Shown: piece after piece, positions 8,877-17,437 of the stretch
How the letters are laid out: each line of letters begins with the position of its first letter
How positions within the stretch are numbered: the stretch's first letter is position 1
Source: Sedimentibacter sp. SX930
Lineage (GTDB): Bacteria > Bacillota > Bacilli > Lactobacillales > Aerococcaceae
Direction of reading: 5' to 3'
DNA: 64,000 bases
Assembly (NCBI GenBank): GCA_002155105.1
Contig: MUZD01000001.1
Location: 1-64,000, forward strand
Translations under genes and position numbers: made by a program
Notes under the pieces: model-generated
Seen by the model: only the letters and a program-made list of their open reading frames with translations
Told to the model about the DNA's origin: nothing
Database searches by the model: none

Positions 8877-8915
8877 CGTGCATGTGTGTTTTGTTGACTC
8901 GCATGCACTTTTTTT
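8877..8915 (+). terminator. Intrinsic terminator upstream of the LysR gene (attenuator candidate)
   Basis: The stem GTGCATG / CATGCAC (8878-8884 with 8902-8908), extendable by two pairs, is followed by seven T. It lies between the Met/Cys mini-gene and the LysR start, so any transcript from the 8644 promoter must pass it. The upstream CATGCA at 8750-8755 could pair with the left arm as an alternative fold. Confidence 0.75.
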
Positions 8916-8963
8916 GTGGAATTGATGGGAACCCATCGGAAAATAGAGCGAGGTGGCAATAAT

Positions 8964-9896
8964 ATGAATCTGCAGCAATTGCGATATGTCATAACAGTGG
9001 CGAAATACGGCACTTTTCGGGAAGCCGCAAGGCAATTATATATGGCGCAGTCCAGTCTGTCGTCAAGCATCAAAGATCTGGAGGAAGAATATGGCATCCA
9101 GATCTTCGAGCGTTCCAAAAAAGGCATCGAAATAACCAAAGAAGGAGCTATGCTTTTGGAATTCGCCGATCAGATCGTAGCCCAAGCGGACCAATTGGAT
9201 TACCGCTATCTGTCTGCAACCGAAAACAGAAGACTGTTTTCCGTTTCGAGCCAGCACTATGATTTTGCCTCGGAAGGCTTTGCCCGACTGGTTTCGGAAA
9301 AGAAGGAAGAATCACTGAATTTCCGTTTCCTGGAGACGAGCACCTCGAAAGTGATGGAAGATGTGCGGGATGCCGTCAGTGAAGTCGGATTCATCTATCT
9401 GAATGATTTCAACGGGAAGGTCATCAAACAGTATCTCGAAGCATTCGACCTGAAATTCGATCCGCTGATCGCGTTCCAACCGCATGTATTCCTCAGCGAG
9501 TTCCATCCGTTGGCGAAGAAGGAGAGAATAACGCAGGAGGAACTCCATCCGTACCCCGTCATTTCCTTCGATCAAAGCAAAAACAGCACGCTGCAGCTGA
9601 TGGAGGAATCGATCCAGGTCGACCAGAATGTCCAACGGATCAGCGCAAGCGACCGCGCGACCGTGTTGAATCTGTTGTCTGTGACGAATGGCTACTTGGT
9701 CGGTTCAGGTCTCCTGAAATCGAACACGCAGGACCACATCGTCGTGGTGCCGATGGATGTCGATCAAAAAAATACGATCGGCTTCATCTATTCAAAAGTG
9801 CGGCCGCTCAGCGCGATCTCCAAGCGTTACATGGAAATCGTAAGGGAACTTTTGGAGGGAGACCAACGCATCGAGCTGACTGATCATGTGGACTAA
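8964..9896 (+). CDS. LysR family transcriptional regulator (CmbR/MetR-like)
   Basis: This 310-residue regulator has a winged helix-turn-helix at residues 1-60 (LQQLRYVITVAKYGTFREAA) and a periplasmic-binding-protein-like effector domain from about residue 90. It is clearly paralogous to the LysR protein at 35928-36839 next to metF: both have QLRY, SLSxxIKDLEEE, KGIxxTxEG and matching effector-domain blocks. LysR proteins of this type in lactic acid bacteria control cysteine and methionine genes. A role in sulfur control is therefore likely but inferred. The ATG at 8964 follows GAGGTGG. No target gene is adjacent. Confidence 0.88.
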   Translation: MNLQQLRYVITVAKYGTFREAARQLYMAQSSLSSSIKDLEEEYGIQIFERSKKGIEITKEGAMLLEFADQIVAQADQLDYRYLSATENRRLFSVSSQHYDFASEGFARLVSEKKEESLNFRFLETSTSKVMEDVRDAVSEVGFIYLNDFNGKVIKQYLEAFDLKFDPLIAFQPHVFLSEFHPLAKKERITQEELHPYPVISFDQSKNSTLQLMEESIQVDQNVQRISASDRATVLNLLSVTNGYLVGSGLLKSNTQDHIVVVPMDVDQKNTIGFIYSKVRPLSAISKRYMEIVRELLEGDQRIELTDHVD

Positions 9897-9912
9897 GACA
9901 TCAGTATCACGG

Positions 9913-9942
9913 GTTGTCCGATTCTATGCGGATATCGGACAA
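9913..9942. repeat. Single copy of the TTGTCCGAT palindromic repeat (family A)
   Basis: This 30-bp palindrome reads GTTGTCCGAT-N10-ATCGGACAAC. The same arms and central pattern occur four times in tandem at 54017-54201, followed in both places by a CGAAG-type tail. Here it lies just after the LysR stop and could fold in RNA or bind a protein. Confidence 0.75.
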
Positions 9943-9986
9943 CGAAGCACAAATCCCAAGCAACAAAACCATATCACCAAACCCCA

Positions 9987-10032
9987 AACAAACAGGAGGC
10001 AGTCCCGCAAGCGGGATAACCTCCTGTTTGTT
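9987..10032. terminator. Bidirectional intrinsic terminator
   Basis: AACAAACAGGAGG pairs with CCTCCTGTTTGTT and encloses a nested CCCGC/GCGGG hairpin. It sits between the convergent LysR and beta-propeller genes and touches the stop codon of the latter. Confidence 0.8.
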
Positions 10033-11150
10033 CATTCCGCGAACAATGTGTCGACTTCCACCCGCAGCACCCGGTCGATGCTCGGGTTGCCATGGTCGCG
10101 ATAAGCATACGCCCCAGATTCGAAGAGTATGTAGAGGTGCTTTCCATCCACGACGACCTGTTCCATGTAAGAAGGCATCGTGATTTCGGTATTCGCATTT
10201 TTATCCGTGAAGTCCTCATTTTCCTTAAGACGATCAAAGGAAAGTAGGGTTGAGTCATGCTTTCTGCCAGAAGAGCGTGACAGCATTAGTTTTTCCTGAT
10301 AAAAAGCCAGTCCTTGGATCTCTTTGCCTATCTTATCGACATCGTCAGGAGAAGCTTCTTCCGTACTTTTTCCGGTATCGAGCGCATGGACTTCCTCTCC
10401 TTTATCGTTTGCTGTTGTGGAAATCAGGTAGCGGTGCATGACACTCGTCTCTTCGTCATCGAAATGCGCCACGTAGAGGTCATCGCCGTGGACCGTGATG
10501 GTTGAAGCCCGTTTGATTTCAGGCAGTTCGATGCTGTCCGTATAGGCAATCGGTTCAGCGGAATCCGTGAAGTCATAGGCTTCAATGTCCTTCAAAGACA
10601 GAGTGATGACCTGCGCGGTGTCGCCTTTTTCCGAGCTGACCCAGAGCAGCTCATGGTTGTTGTCGTAGGCGAGGCCACCTGCATGAGGGATGCCGTCCAG
10701 GACAATTTCCTTGATGAAGGATCCACTCTTCTTGTCCAGCACATAGATGACGGAATTGTGTTCTTTGGTCTGGCAATAAGCCGATATGAACAGGTAATCT
10801 TTGTTGACGGCCAACCCTTGCGGCGTCATCGTTGTGCAGATTTCTTCCTCTTCGTGTTCATGATGGAGCGTCAGAGTGGCATCCATTCCCGGGATGATGA
10901 AGATGTTCTCTTCCGGATCGATGCCATCCTCTTCAAAGGCCGCTCGGTACAGTTCGGGATAGTCGGACAGTCCCTCCATTAGTTCATCCAATGAGCCGAG
11001 GCTGGCTTCTGTGTTCGTTTCTTCAGCAAAAGCCACCCGTTCGATCTTGCCGTTCTTTGTGAGGAGGCCAAGCGTGACCATCCCAGTCATGATGATGCCG
11101 ATCAGTGCGAAGCTGATGACTTTCTTTGTCTTTCCCTTTTTCTTTTCCAC
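10032..11150 (-). CDS. Membrane-anchored extracellular beta-propeller protein
   Basis: This 372-residue protein starts with a basic stretch and one hydrophobic segment (residues 11-30), so it is an anchored or cleaved exported protein. The rest shows repeated propeller-blade patterns such as GLAVNKDYLFISAYC, VIYVLDKKSGSFIKEI, GGLAYDNNHELLWVSS, TITVHGDDLYVAHF and VVVDGKHLYILFES, like YncE/SMP-30 type folds. A His/Glu patch (HHEHEEEE near residue 95) could bind metal. The start is a GTG preceded by AAGTGG. I cannot name a substrate. The adjacent ABC exporter is in the same orientation but 100 bp away. Confidence 0.65.
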   Translation of the reverse strand: MEKKKGKTKKVISFALIGIIMTGMVTLGLLTKNGKIERVAFAEETNTEASLGSLDELMEGLSDYPELYRAAFEEDGIDPEENIFIIPGMDATLTLHHEHEEEEICTTMTPQGLAVNKDYLFISAYCQTKEHNSVIYVLDKKSGSFIKEIVLDGIPHAGGLAYDNNHELLWVSSEKGDTAQVITLSLKDIEAYDFTDSAEPIAYTDSIELPEIKRASTITVHGDDLYVAHFDDEETSVMHRYLISTTANDKGEEVHALDTGKSTEEASPDDVDKIGKEIQGLAFYQEKLMLSRSSGRKHDSTLLSFDRLKENEDFTDKNANTEITMPSYMEQVVVDGKHLYILFESGAYAYRDHGNPSIDRVLRVEVDTLFAE

Positions 11151-11251
11151 AGTACCACTTCCCGAGTTGAATATTTAAATGAGCCGTTCAGCTTTTCTAA
11201 TATATTACTACAGGAGCGGGTAAGCGACTAACGAAAAGCTTCCGGCCACGC

Positions 11252-13600
11252 TTATTCCTGATAGGCTTTGAGTACTTCCTGAAGCGGGATTTTGGCGATT
11301 TTCCGCCTGCTTATATAGGTCCCGGCGAAGAAGATGAGTATCAGAATCAACAATGACTGCAGCAAGAAAATCGGTCTGTACTGCAGCGGCAGGATGACGC
11401 CGTATTCCTCCGTGAAAAACCGCATCATCAGGTTCAGTATACCCAAAGCGATGGGGATGCTGATCAGATAGGAAATCAAGGCATAAAAGAAATAGCTGTT
11501 CAAAATCATCGCATTGACCTCCCGGCGCTTGTAGCCCATCACTTTGAGCAATGAAATCACATAGTAATTTTTTTCGACGGTGAAGGAAGTGAGCACGAAG
11601 AGGATGCTCGCGGCGATGACTGCAGATCCGCCGATCATGACGTTCGAGATGAACTGCGTGTAGTTGGACATCGCCTTCGATTGTTCGATGAGCCCGGACT
11701 TGCTGATGATCGTGCTGTAGTAGGCATCGGACGGCTTTTTGAGCGAATAGATGCCGCTGTACAGGCGCGAAGTGCTGTTTTCCGACAACATATTGCTGAG
11801 CTTTTCGATGTTCAGATACACTTTGTCGGAAATGTATTCATCGGTTACGCCTTTGACAAGGAAGGGGAAAGTGTCGTCGTTCACTTCTAGGCGGAGGGTA
11901 TCGCCTTCTTCGAGTCCGAGCTTGATACTGAGCCGTTTCGTGATCACGGCGCCGTTCTGGATATTTACGGTTATGTCATTGCCTTCTTCATCATACAGGC
12001 TGTAAAGTTTGTTGCGTGAAGACAGCCCTTGCAGCGATACAACGCTGTCGTCCAGCGAGGCGAATGGATAGGTAAGGAATTTTTCGTCGCCGGGCCGGGT
12101 TTCGGGCAGCCTTTCTGTGACGTCGAGATAGGCCTCATACTCGTAGTCGACCTTATTCAGATAGTCGACCGTCATCCGATCGACCATGCCGCCCATCATG
12201 AAGGAAAAGCTCATCAGGATTGTCGAGAACATGATGCCCAGAAAGAAAATGAAGAAGCTGCCGGTGCTCTTGATGGCATGCAGGTATTTGAATTTTGTGC
12301 TGCCTTTTGCCTTCGAAAGGACCCGGCTGAGGTACCTGCCGATCCGGTTGATCGACTTGCCCTCATGCGGCTTCAGCAGTTCCAGGGCATTCTCGCCGAG
12401 GATCCGGTAGATGATGATCCCGGAAACCAATGAGAAGAACAGGAGCGGCACCAGGATCGCAGTGGCGAAGACGGTGAAGCTCTGGGCGATTTTGACTTGG
12501 GGCAGTAGATAGAAATCCAGATACAATTTTTTCAACGGCTCGGAATAGAGCGTTCCGATGAAGTAGCCAAGGATCAGCATAAGGGCGGCGAAGACCATCA
12601 TCGCGACGAAATAGGGCCGGGCTATTTCTGAACGGCGGTAGCCGAGCGCCTTGAGGATACCGATCTGGCCTCTTTCGGCATGGAGTAGGTTGTAGATCAG
12701 GATCGATACGATGATGACGGCGATGGCCGCGATGAAGATACTGAGTCCCAAAGCCATGACTTTTCCTTGGGTCAGTTCATCATAGATGGCCCCGCTCCTC
12801 ATGCTGGTCTGCGTGTCCGCAATCTGGCTGACGAAAGGCAGCTCTTCTTTGTCGTAGGTCGTGTCTATGCTCTCCTCGGACAGGTTCATGCCGGCTAAAC
12901 GGAAACTTTCCTTGTCGTCGAAGTTTTCGTACTCTTTATCGGACATGAGCAGAAGGGTCTGCAGCCCGGTGTCCAAGTTGAAGGTTTCGTCGAACATGGG
13001 AAGGGTGTAATCCGGGAAAAGCACAAAACCCGTCACGCGGTAGCTTTTGTTTTTGATGAGAAGGGCGTCCCCGATGGTGAGGTCGTTTTTGTCGGCATAG
13101 ACCTTGGTGACGGCGACTTCGTTGTCGGCCGAGGGTTTCCGGCCTTCCTCGATATAGGAAAGATTGATTGTTTCGCCATCCTTCACGAGCAGCGCTTTAT
13201 GCGACTGCCCTCGGTAGGTGTAGGAGGTGTTTTTGTACTCCCTCAGTTCGAGGCTTACATCGCGGTAGCGCGCTTCAAATTCGGCGATCCGGTTTTCCAT
13301 GAGCTTGTAGAAAGTGGCAGGCTCGACTTTCTTGATGTCACTGAGCGAGTAGAAGCCTCTGGCCAGCAGCGCCGCCGCGATGGGGTAGGCTGCCTCCTCC
13401 ATCGTTACCCGGTTAAGCATCTCAACGGCAAAGTCCTCTTGGTTGTGATCCGCCAGGTACGCTTCCGTCGGTTCTTCGATGCCGCTCAAGCCGTAGAACA
13501 TCATGGTGTAGGTGGCGGAGCTCAGGATGATGATGAAACCGATGGCAACCAGCTGCATCCATTTTTTTCGCAAGGTTTTGATGACATTTTTCAGCAGCAT
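11252..13600 (-). CDS. FtsX-like (MacB-type) ABC transporter permease
   Basis: This 782-residue permease has an N-terminal membrane helix, a large extracytoplasmic domain (about residues 45-260), and a three-helix FtsX module near 270-400. A second extracytoplasmic domain and a final three-helix FtsX module lie in the last 130 residues. That is the duplicated layout of large Gram-positive FtsX permeases. It lies 15 bp behind its ATPase gene. The ATG at 13600 is favoured over the GTG at 13609 because the AGGGGGA site sits about ten bases from it. The likely role is extrusion or mechanotransmission of a peptide, lipid or drug together with the adaptor protein encoded divergently. Confidence 0.9.
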   Translation of the reverse strand: MLLKNVIKTLRKKWMQLVAIGFIIILSSATYTMMFYGLSGIEEPTEAYLADHNQEDFAVEMLNRVTMEEAAYPIAAALLARGFYSLSDIKKVEPATFYKLMENRIAEFEARYRDVSLELREYKNTSYTYRGQSHKALLVKDGETINLSYIEEGRKPSADNEVAVTKVYADKNDLTIGDALLIKNKSYRVTGFVLFPDYTLPMFDETFNLDTGLQTLLLMSDKEYENFDDKESFRLAGMNLSEESIDTTYDKEELPFVSQIADTQTSMRSGAIYDELTQGKVMALGLSIFIAAIAVIIVSILIYNLLHAERGQIGILKALGYRRSEIARPYFVAMMVFAALMLILGYFIGTLYSEPLKKLYLDFYLLPQVKIAQSFTVFATAILVPLLFFSLVSGIIIYRILGENALELLKPHEGKSINRIGRYLSRVLSKAKGSTKFKYLHAIKSTGSFFIFFLGIMFSTILMSFSFMMGGMVDRMTVDYLNKVDYEYEAYLDVTERLPETRPGDEKFLTYPFASLDDSVVSLQGLSSRNKLYSLYDEEGNDITVNIQNGAVITKRLSIKLGLEEGDTLRLEVNDDTFPFLVKGVTDEYISDKVYLNIEKLSNMLSENSTSRLYSGIYSLKKPSDAYYSTIISKSGLIEQSKAMSNYTQFISNVMIGGSAVIAASILFVLTSFTVEKNYYVISLLKVMGYKRREVNAMILNSYFFYALISYLISIPIALGILNLMMRFFTEEYGVILPLQYRPIFLLQSLLILILIFFAGTYISRRKIAKIPLQEVLKAYQE

Positions 13601-13615
13601 GATCCGCACTTCCCC

Positions 13616-14314
13616 CTATCCCCAAGAGATGTCCTGGGCATTTTTTTTGACTTCGTTGAGGGTGACTTCCGTTATTTGACCGGAGTTCATCTTGATGACT
13701 TTATCCGCCATTTCGGCAATCCCCAGGTTATGGGTGATGACGATGACGGTTTTGTTGTAGTCCTCGTTCAGGTTCTGCAACAGCTGCAGAATCTTTTTCG
13801 AATTTTCTTCATCCAGAGAGCCGGTGGGTTCGTCGCAGAAGATGATGTCAGGATTCTTCGCCAAGCTCCTGACGATCGAAACCCGTTGCTGCTCCCCGCC
13901 GGAGAGTTGGCTGGGATATTTGTTGCGGGCTTTTTCCAGGCCGACCTTTTCAAGCAGCTCGGCTATGTCGAGCGGTGCGGTGCCGATGTCCGAGCCAATC
14001 TGGATATTCTCGTAGACGTTCAGGTTCTGCAGCAGGTTATATTGCTGGAAGATGAAGCCCAGATGTTTCCTTCTGAAGGCGGTCATCTCCTCTTCATCCA
14101 AATCTGTCAGCGATTCGCCCCTGAAGGTGATCTCCCCCGAAGTGACGGTGTCCAAGCCGCTGATGACGTTCAGCAGGGTGCTCTTGCCGCTGCCGCTGGG
14201 GCCGAGGATGACAACAAACTCCCCTTCTTCAATGGTGAGGTTGACGTCCTTCAGGGCGTAGGTTTCCACGTCACCGGTCTTGTAAGTTTTCGTCACATTG
14301 GTCATCGTTATCAT
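13616..14314 (-). CDS. ABC transporter ATP-binding protein (MacB/LolD family)
   Basis: This 232-residue ATPase has Walker A GPSGSGKST, the Q-loop region FIFQQYNLLQNLN, the signature LSGGEQQRVSIVRSL, Walker B IIFCDEPTGSLD and the H-loop ITHN. The QYNLLxxLNVYENI segment is typical of the MacB/LolD/YknY group that powers FtsX-like permeases. The start at 14314 is set by AGAGGGTGG. An upstream in-frame TTG has no site. It forms an operon with the permease that follows. Confidence 0.93.
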   Translation of the reverse strand: MITMTNVTKTYKTGDVETYALKDVNLTIEEGEFVVILGPSGSGKSTLLNVISGLDTVTSGEITFRGESLTDLDEEEMTAFRRKHLGFIFQQYNLLQNLNVYENIQIGSDIGTAPLDIAELLEKVGLEKARNKYPSQLSGGEQQRVSIVRSLAKNPDIIFCDEPTGSLDEENSKKILQLLQNLNEDYNKTVIVITHNLGIAEMADKVIKMNSGQITEVTLNEVKKNAQDISWG

Positions 14315-14563
14315 CGCATCCACCCTCTTCTGAAATCGCTTCAATCAATTCAAGTATATTTGTGTCGGGAAATTTTGTCAAAAAATTGAGAATGGAAAAT
14401 CCTTTGCTGAAATAGGAGATACCCAAAAAGATGAATTATCCAGAATGGTTTTGTATGCGCTGACAATATCTTCACAGAAGTATCGGCCGATATGGTAAAA
14501 TTGAGATACCGAAACGATGGAATCAACTGGAATATCCGGAAATTGCGCGAGGGGGTCTTCTTT

Positions 14564-16645
14564 ATGGGGAAATTGAAAGCTATCATATTCAAATCAAAAA
14601 AATCGATCATTGTCACGGCGGTCCTTCTGCTGACTTTGTTGGTGGGCGGGGGTACTGCCTACTGGTGGTATCAGAATGCCCAGGTCCAGGAAGTGTCGGT
14701 GCATACGGCCTGGAAAGGGCAATTGGCTAAGTATGTGCCGATAACCGGCGACATCGAAGCCAGCAGCAGGAGCAGCCTTTTTCCCTCGCCCACAGCCAAG
14801 ATTGTCGAAGTGTTGGCGGAGGAAGGGCAGGCAGTCAAGAAAGGCGATGTGCTGGCGAGGATCGATGCGACCGAGTACCGCACCCAATTGGATAAGCAGG
14901 CCATCAATCTTGCGAATGCAGAGGCGACGCTTGCCTATCTTTCCGGGAGCAGCGCTGAAATGGACAAGGCATCCTCCCAGAATGCGGTGAGCCAAGCGGG
15001 GATTGCGCTGGAAACTGCCCAATCCAATTACAGTGCGGCGCAAGGGAATCTGGATGACATCAATACGCTCAATGCGAATGCCATCAGCCAGGCGAACTTA
15101 GCCTTGGAGAACGCCCAGTCGAATTATGCCGCCGCCGTATCGAATCTGTCGGGGCGGGGGACGCTCTACGACAATGCGGTGAGCCAGGCTCAAATAGCTC
15201 TGGAGAGCGCCCAAGCGAACGCTGCCGCTTTAGCGGATAAACTGCATAACGTCGAAATAGCCAACGCGAATGCGGTCGGTCAAGCCCAACTGACTTTGGA
15301 AAATGCGAAGGCGCATTACTGGATCGCAAAAAAGAATCTGGATGATCTGGATAATGCCCTGAAGGAAGCCCAATGTGCATTGGAGACTGCGAAAACAACC
15401 TATGAGAGTGCGAAACTGAATCTGGACATCGTCAAAGCTCTGTATGATGCCGATCCGATCTTATATGCCTTGGACTATCAGTTGGCGCAGCAGGCTGTCG
15501 CCGCTGCCGAAACGGCGGTAGGGAATGCCGAATTGACTTTGGACAGCGCTGAAATGAGCTATCAATCCGGCTATAATACGGCGAAATTGGCGGTGATCGA
15601 TGCTGAAACGGCTGTCAGCAGCGCCGAAATTGCGCTTTCGAATGCCGAAAATGCAGCCGATGCCGAATATGCTGCAGCCGAAAAGGCGGTTTCGGACAGC
15701 GAGGCAGCTGTGAGCAATGCGGAAATTGCCCTTTCGAACGCCGAAAGCGCGGGGTCTATTGAATATGCAGCAGCTGAAAAAGCCGTCAGCGACAGCGAAG
15801 CCGCTGTCCGTAACGCGGAAATCAGCGTTTCAAATGCCAGAAGCGGCGCTGCCGTAAAGTATGAGGCGGCAATCAAAGCGATCAGTGATGGCGAAAAAGC
15901 CGTCCGGAGCGCCGGAATCGCTCTTTCGAATCTGAACACCTCGGCAACCTTTTCGAGCGCAACAGCGGAGGAAAGGATCTCCAATCAGGCGGACCAGATT
16001 GCTCTCCTGAAGACGGACATCGCCTATTTGAACAAAAAAATCGAGGAGTGCGATCTGAAGGCCAATGTCGACGGCATCGTGACGAAGATGGACGTTGTGG
16101 CGAACGAATACCCTCAAATCGGTGATGCCATCATCGTCGACGGGGCGACCGAATACGTGATCAGTTTGGCTGTCAGTCAGTTTGACAGCGTCAATATGCG
16201 GGTAGGCCAGAAGGCGACCGTCAAGGTGAAAGGGGTAGCTGCGGAATACGAAGGAGTCGTCTCGGAAATCGGGCAATCGGCGGAGAAATCCGCGACATCC
16301 GCAGACCAGGATGCGAAAGTCACTGTGAAAATCACGATCACCGATCCCGACGAAAACATCAAGGTAGGCTATGAAGCCGATGCGGAAATCATAACGGTCG
16401 AAAGGCTGGATGCCCTGCGCGTGAACTATGAGGCTGTCCAAATCGAGGCGGAATCCGGAAAAGCGTATGTATATATGGTGGGCAGCGGAAACCGAGTCGA
16501 AAAAAGGTACATCGAAACCGGGCTGGAAACCGAATATGACATCGAAGTATTGGAGGGTCTTGTGGAAGGCGAGCGATACGTCGCTGATCCGAACAAGGAT
16601 ATCATGGCCGGGGTCAAAGTAAAAGACAGCGGCGACGGCGATTGA
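14564..16645 (+). CDS. Efflux adaptor (HlyD/MacA family, YknX-like) with very long coiled coil
   Basis: This 693-residue protein has an N-terminal membrane anchor (residues 15-35), a split biotinyl-lipoyl-like domain (SRSSLFPSPTAKIVEVLAEE and, after the coil, CDLKANVDGIVTKMD) and C-terminal beta-barrel domains. Between them about 390 residues form an alpha-helical hairpin made of Ala-rich repeats (NAVSQAQIALESAQ, EYAAAEKAVSDSEAAV types). Usual MacA/YknX hairpins are far shorter. It is transcribed divergently from the FtsX-like ABC genes and should complete a MacAB-like exporter. The start at 14564 follows GAGGGGG. Confidence 0.88.
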   Translation: MGKLKAIIFKSKKSIIVTAVLLLTLLVGGGTAYWWYQNAQVQEVSVHTAWKGQLAKYVPITGDIEASSRSSLFPSPTAKIVEVLAEEGQAVKKGDVLARIDATEYRTQLDKQAINLANAEATLAYLSGSSAEMDKASSQNAVSQAGIALETAQSNYSAAQGNLDDINTLNANAISQANLALENAQSNYAAAVSNLSGRGTLYDNAVSQAQIALESAQANAAALADKLHNVEIANANAVGQAQLTLENAKAHYWIAKKNLDDLDNALKEAQCALETAKTTYESAKLNLDIVKALYDADPILYALDYQLAQQAVAAAETAVGNAELTLDSAEMSYQSGYNTAKLAVIDAETAVSSAEIALSNAENAADAEYAAAEKAVSDSEAAVSNAEIALSNAESAGSIEYAAAEKAVSDSEAAVRNAEISVSNARSGAAVKYEAAIKAISDGEKAVRSAGIALSNLNTSATFSSATAEERISNQADQIALLKTDIAYLNKKIEECDLKANVDGIVTKMDVVANEYPQIGDAIIVDGATEYVISLAVSQFDSVNMRVGQKATVKVKGVAAEYEGVVSEIGQSAEKSATSADQDAKVTVKITITDPDENIKVGYEADAEIITVERLDALRVNYEAVQIEAESGKAYVYMVGSGNRVEKRYIETGLETEYDIEVLEGLVEGERYVADPNKDIMAGVKVKDSGDGD

Positions 16646-16680
16646 CGGACATTCCGGAAAAGATGCTGAGATTTTGGAGC

Positions 16681-16713
16681 AGGGGAGCAGAAATCGGGAG
16701 CTCCTCTGTTTTT
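16681..16713 (+). terminator. Intrinsic terminator after the adaptor gene
   Basis: The stem AGGGGAGC / GCTCCTCT is followed by a short T run. Confidence 0.75.
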
Positions 16714-16732
16714 CATGCTTTGGACAATACCT

Positions 16733-16760
16733 ATTCACGACAATCGAGATAGCGTATAAT
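16733..16760 (+). promoter_or_regulatory. Candidate promoter of the hypothetical gene at 16836
   Basis: TTCACG (16733-16738) lies 16 bp before a perfect TATAAT (16755-16760), placed about 75 bp ahead of the next start codon. Confidence 0.45.
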
Positions 16761-16835
16761 GGAAGGACGGAATCAGGCAAAGCACAATCGCCCTGAGGAG
16801 GAACCATCAATAATTATCAGAAAGAGGATTTTCCC

Positions 16836-17336
16836 ATGTCGAAGTTAGGTTTGCAGCTCAGCCCGGCAGACAGCGAAAGCAAATGTTGGGTGGCGGAAAT
16901 TACCGGTGCGGACGAAGTGTACATTTTAAAAAGGGACTTCATCCCAGCCGAACCGGAAGGTGGATGGATCCTCTATGATGGCTGGTACCAACTGAACGGG
17001 GTAGTGCCAGGCGTCACGGAATTCAAAAAAGAGTATATCCGCATCAAGGACGGAAAAGTCAGAAGGAACCTTCCATTCCGGGAACTTGTCGAAAGCCTGG
17101 ATGAAATAAAAGCAGGTGAAGGCCCCCGTGTCGAAAGGATGCGCAAGGAAATCATCGCCATTTTGGATGAAATAAAAGAAGCTGCCTACTGTGAGCCCGT
17201 AGTAGAAGGCATCGAAAAGCAAAAAGAAGACCTGGATATGGCGGATGAGCCGGATCAAATCAAAAATGCGCTCTACATGCTGAAAAAACAAAAACAATCC
17301 TACATCCAGCAGTACCGAAAGATGTTCAACCTATAA
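16836..17336 (+). CDS. Hypothetical protein, 166 residues
   Basis: I do not recognise this family. The protein is soluble, with a beta-rich N-terminal half (WVAEITGADEVYILKRDF and GGWILYDGWYQLNGVVPGV) and a charged helical second half rich in Glu and Lys that may form a coiled coil (ERMRKEIIAILDEIKEAA, QKEDLDMADEPDQIKNAL). AGAGG precedes the ATG. It stands as a single gene with its own promoter and codon use like its neighbours, so it is probably real. Confidence 0.7.
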   Translation: MSKLGLQLSPADSESKCWVAEITGADEVYILKRDFIPAEPEGGWILYDGWYQLNGVVPGVTEFKKEYIRIKDGKVRRNLPFRELVESLDEIKAGEGPRVERMRKEIIAILDEIKEAAYCEPVVEGIEKQKEDLDMADEPDQIKNALYMLKKQKQSYIQQYRKMFNL

Positions 17337-17437
17337 GAATCGGAATTATTCGGAATGAGAACAATAAAAATGCATGAAAACAATCATGTTTCCGGTATAA
17401 TCTTAATTAAATGAAAAAAATGGAAGGCGGTGGAAGC

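Noticed and set aside
13199-14389. Long plus-strand open frame (396 codons) opposite the ABC genes
   Set aside because: It is antisense to two clear genes with full family motifs, and its composition is that of a complement frame.
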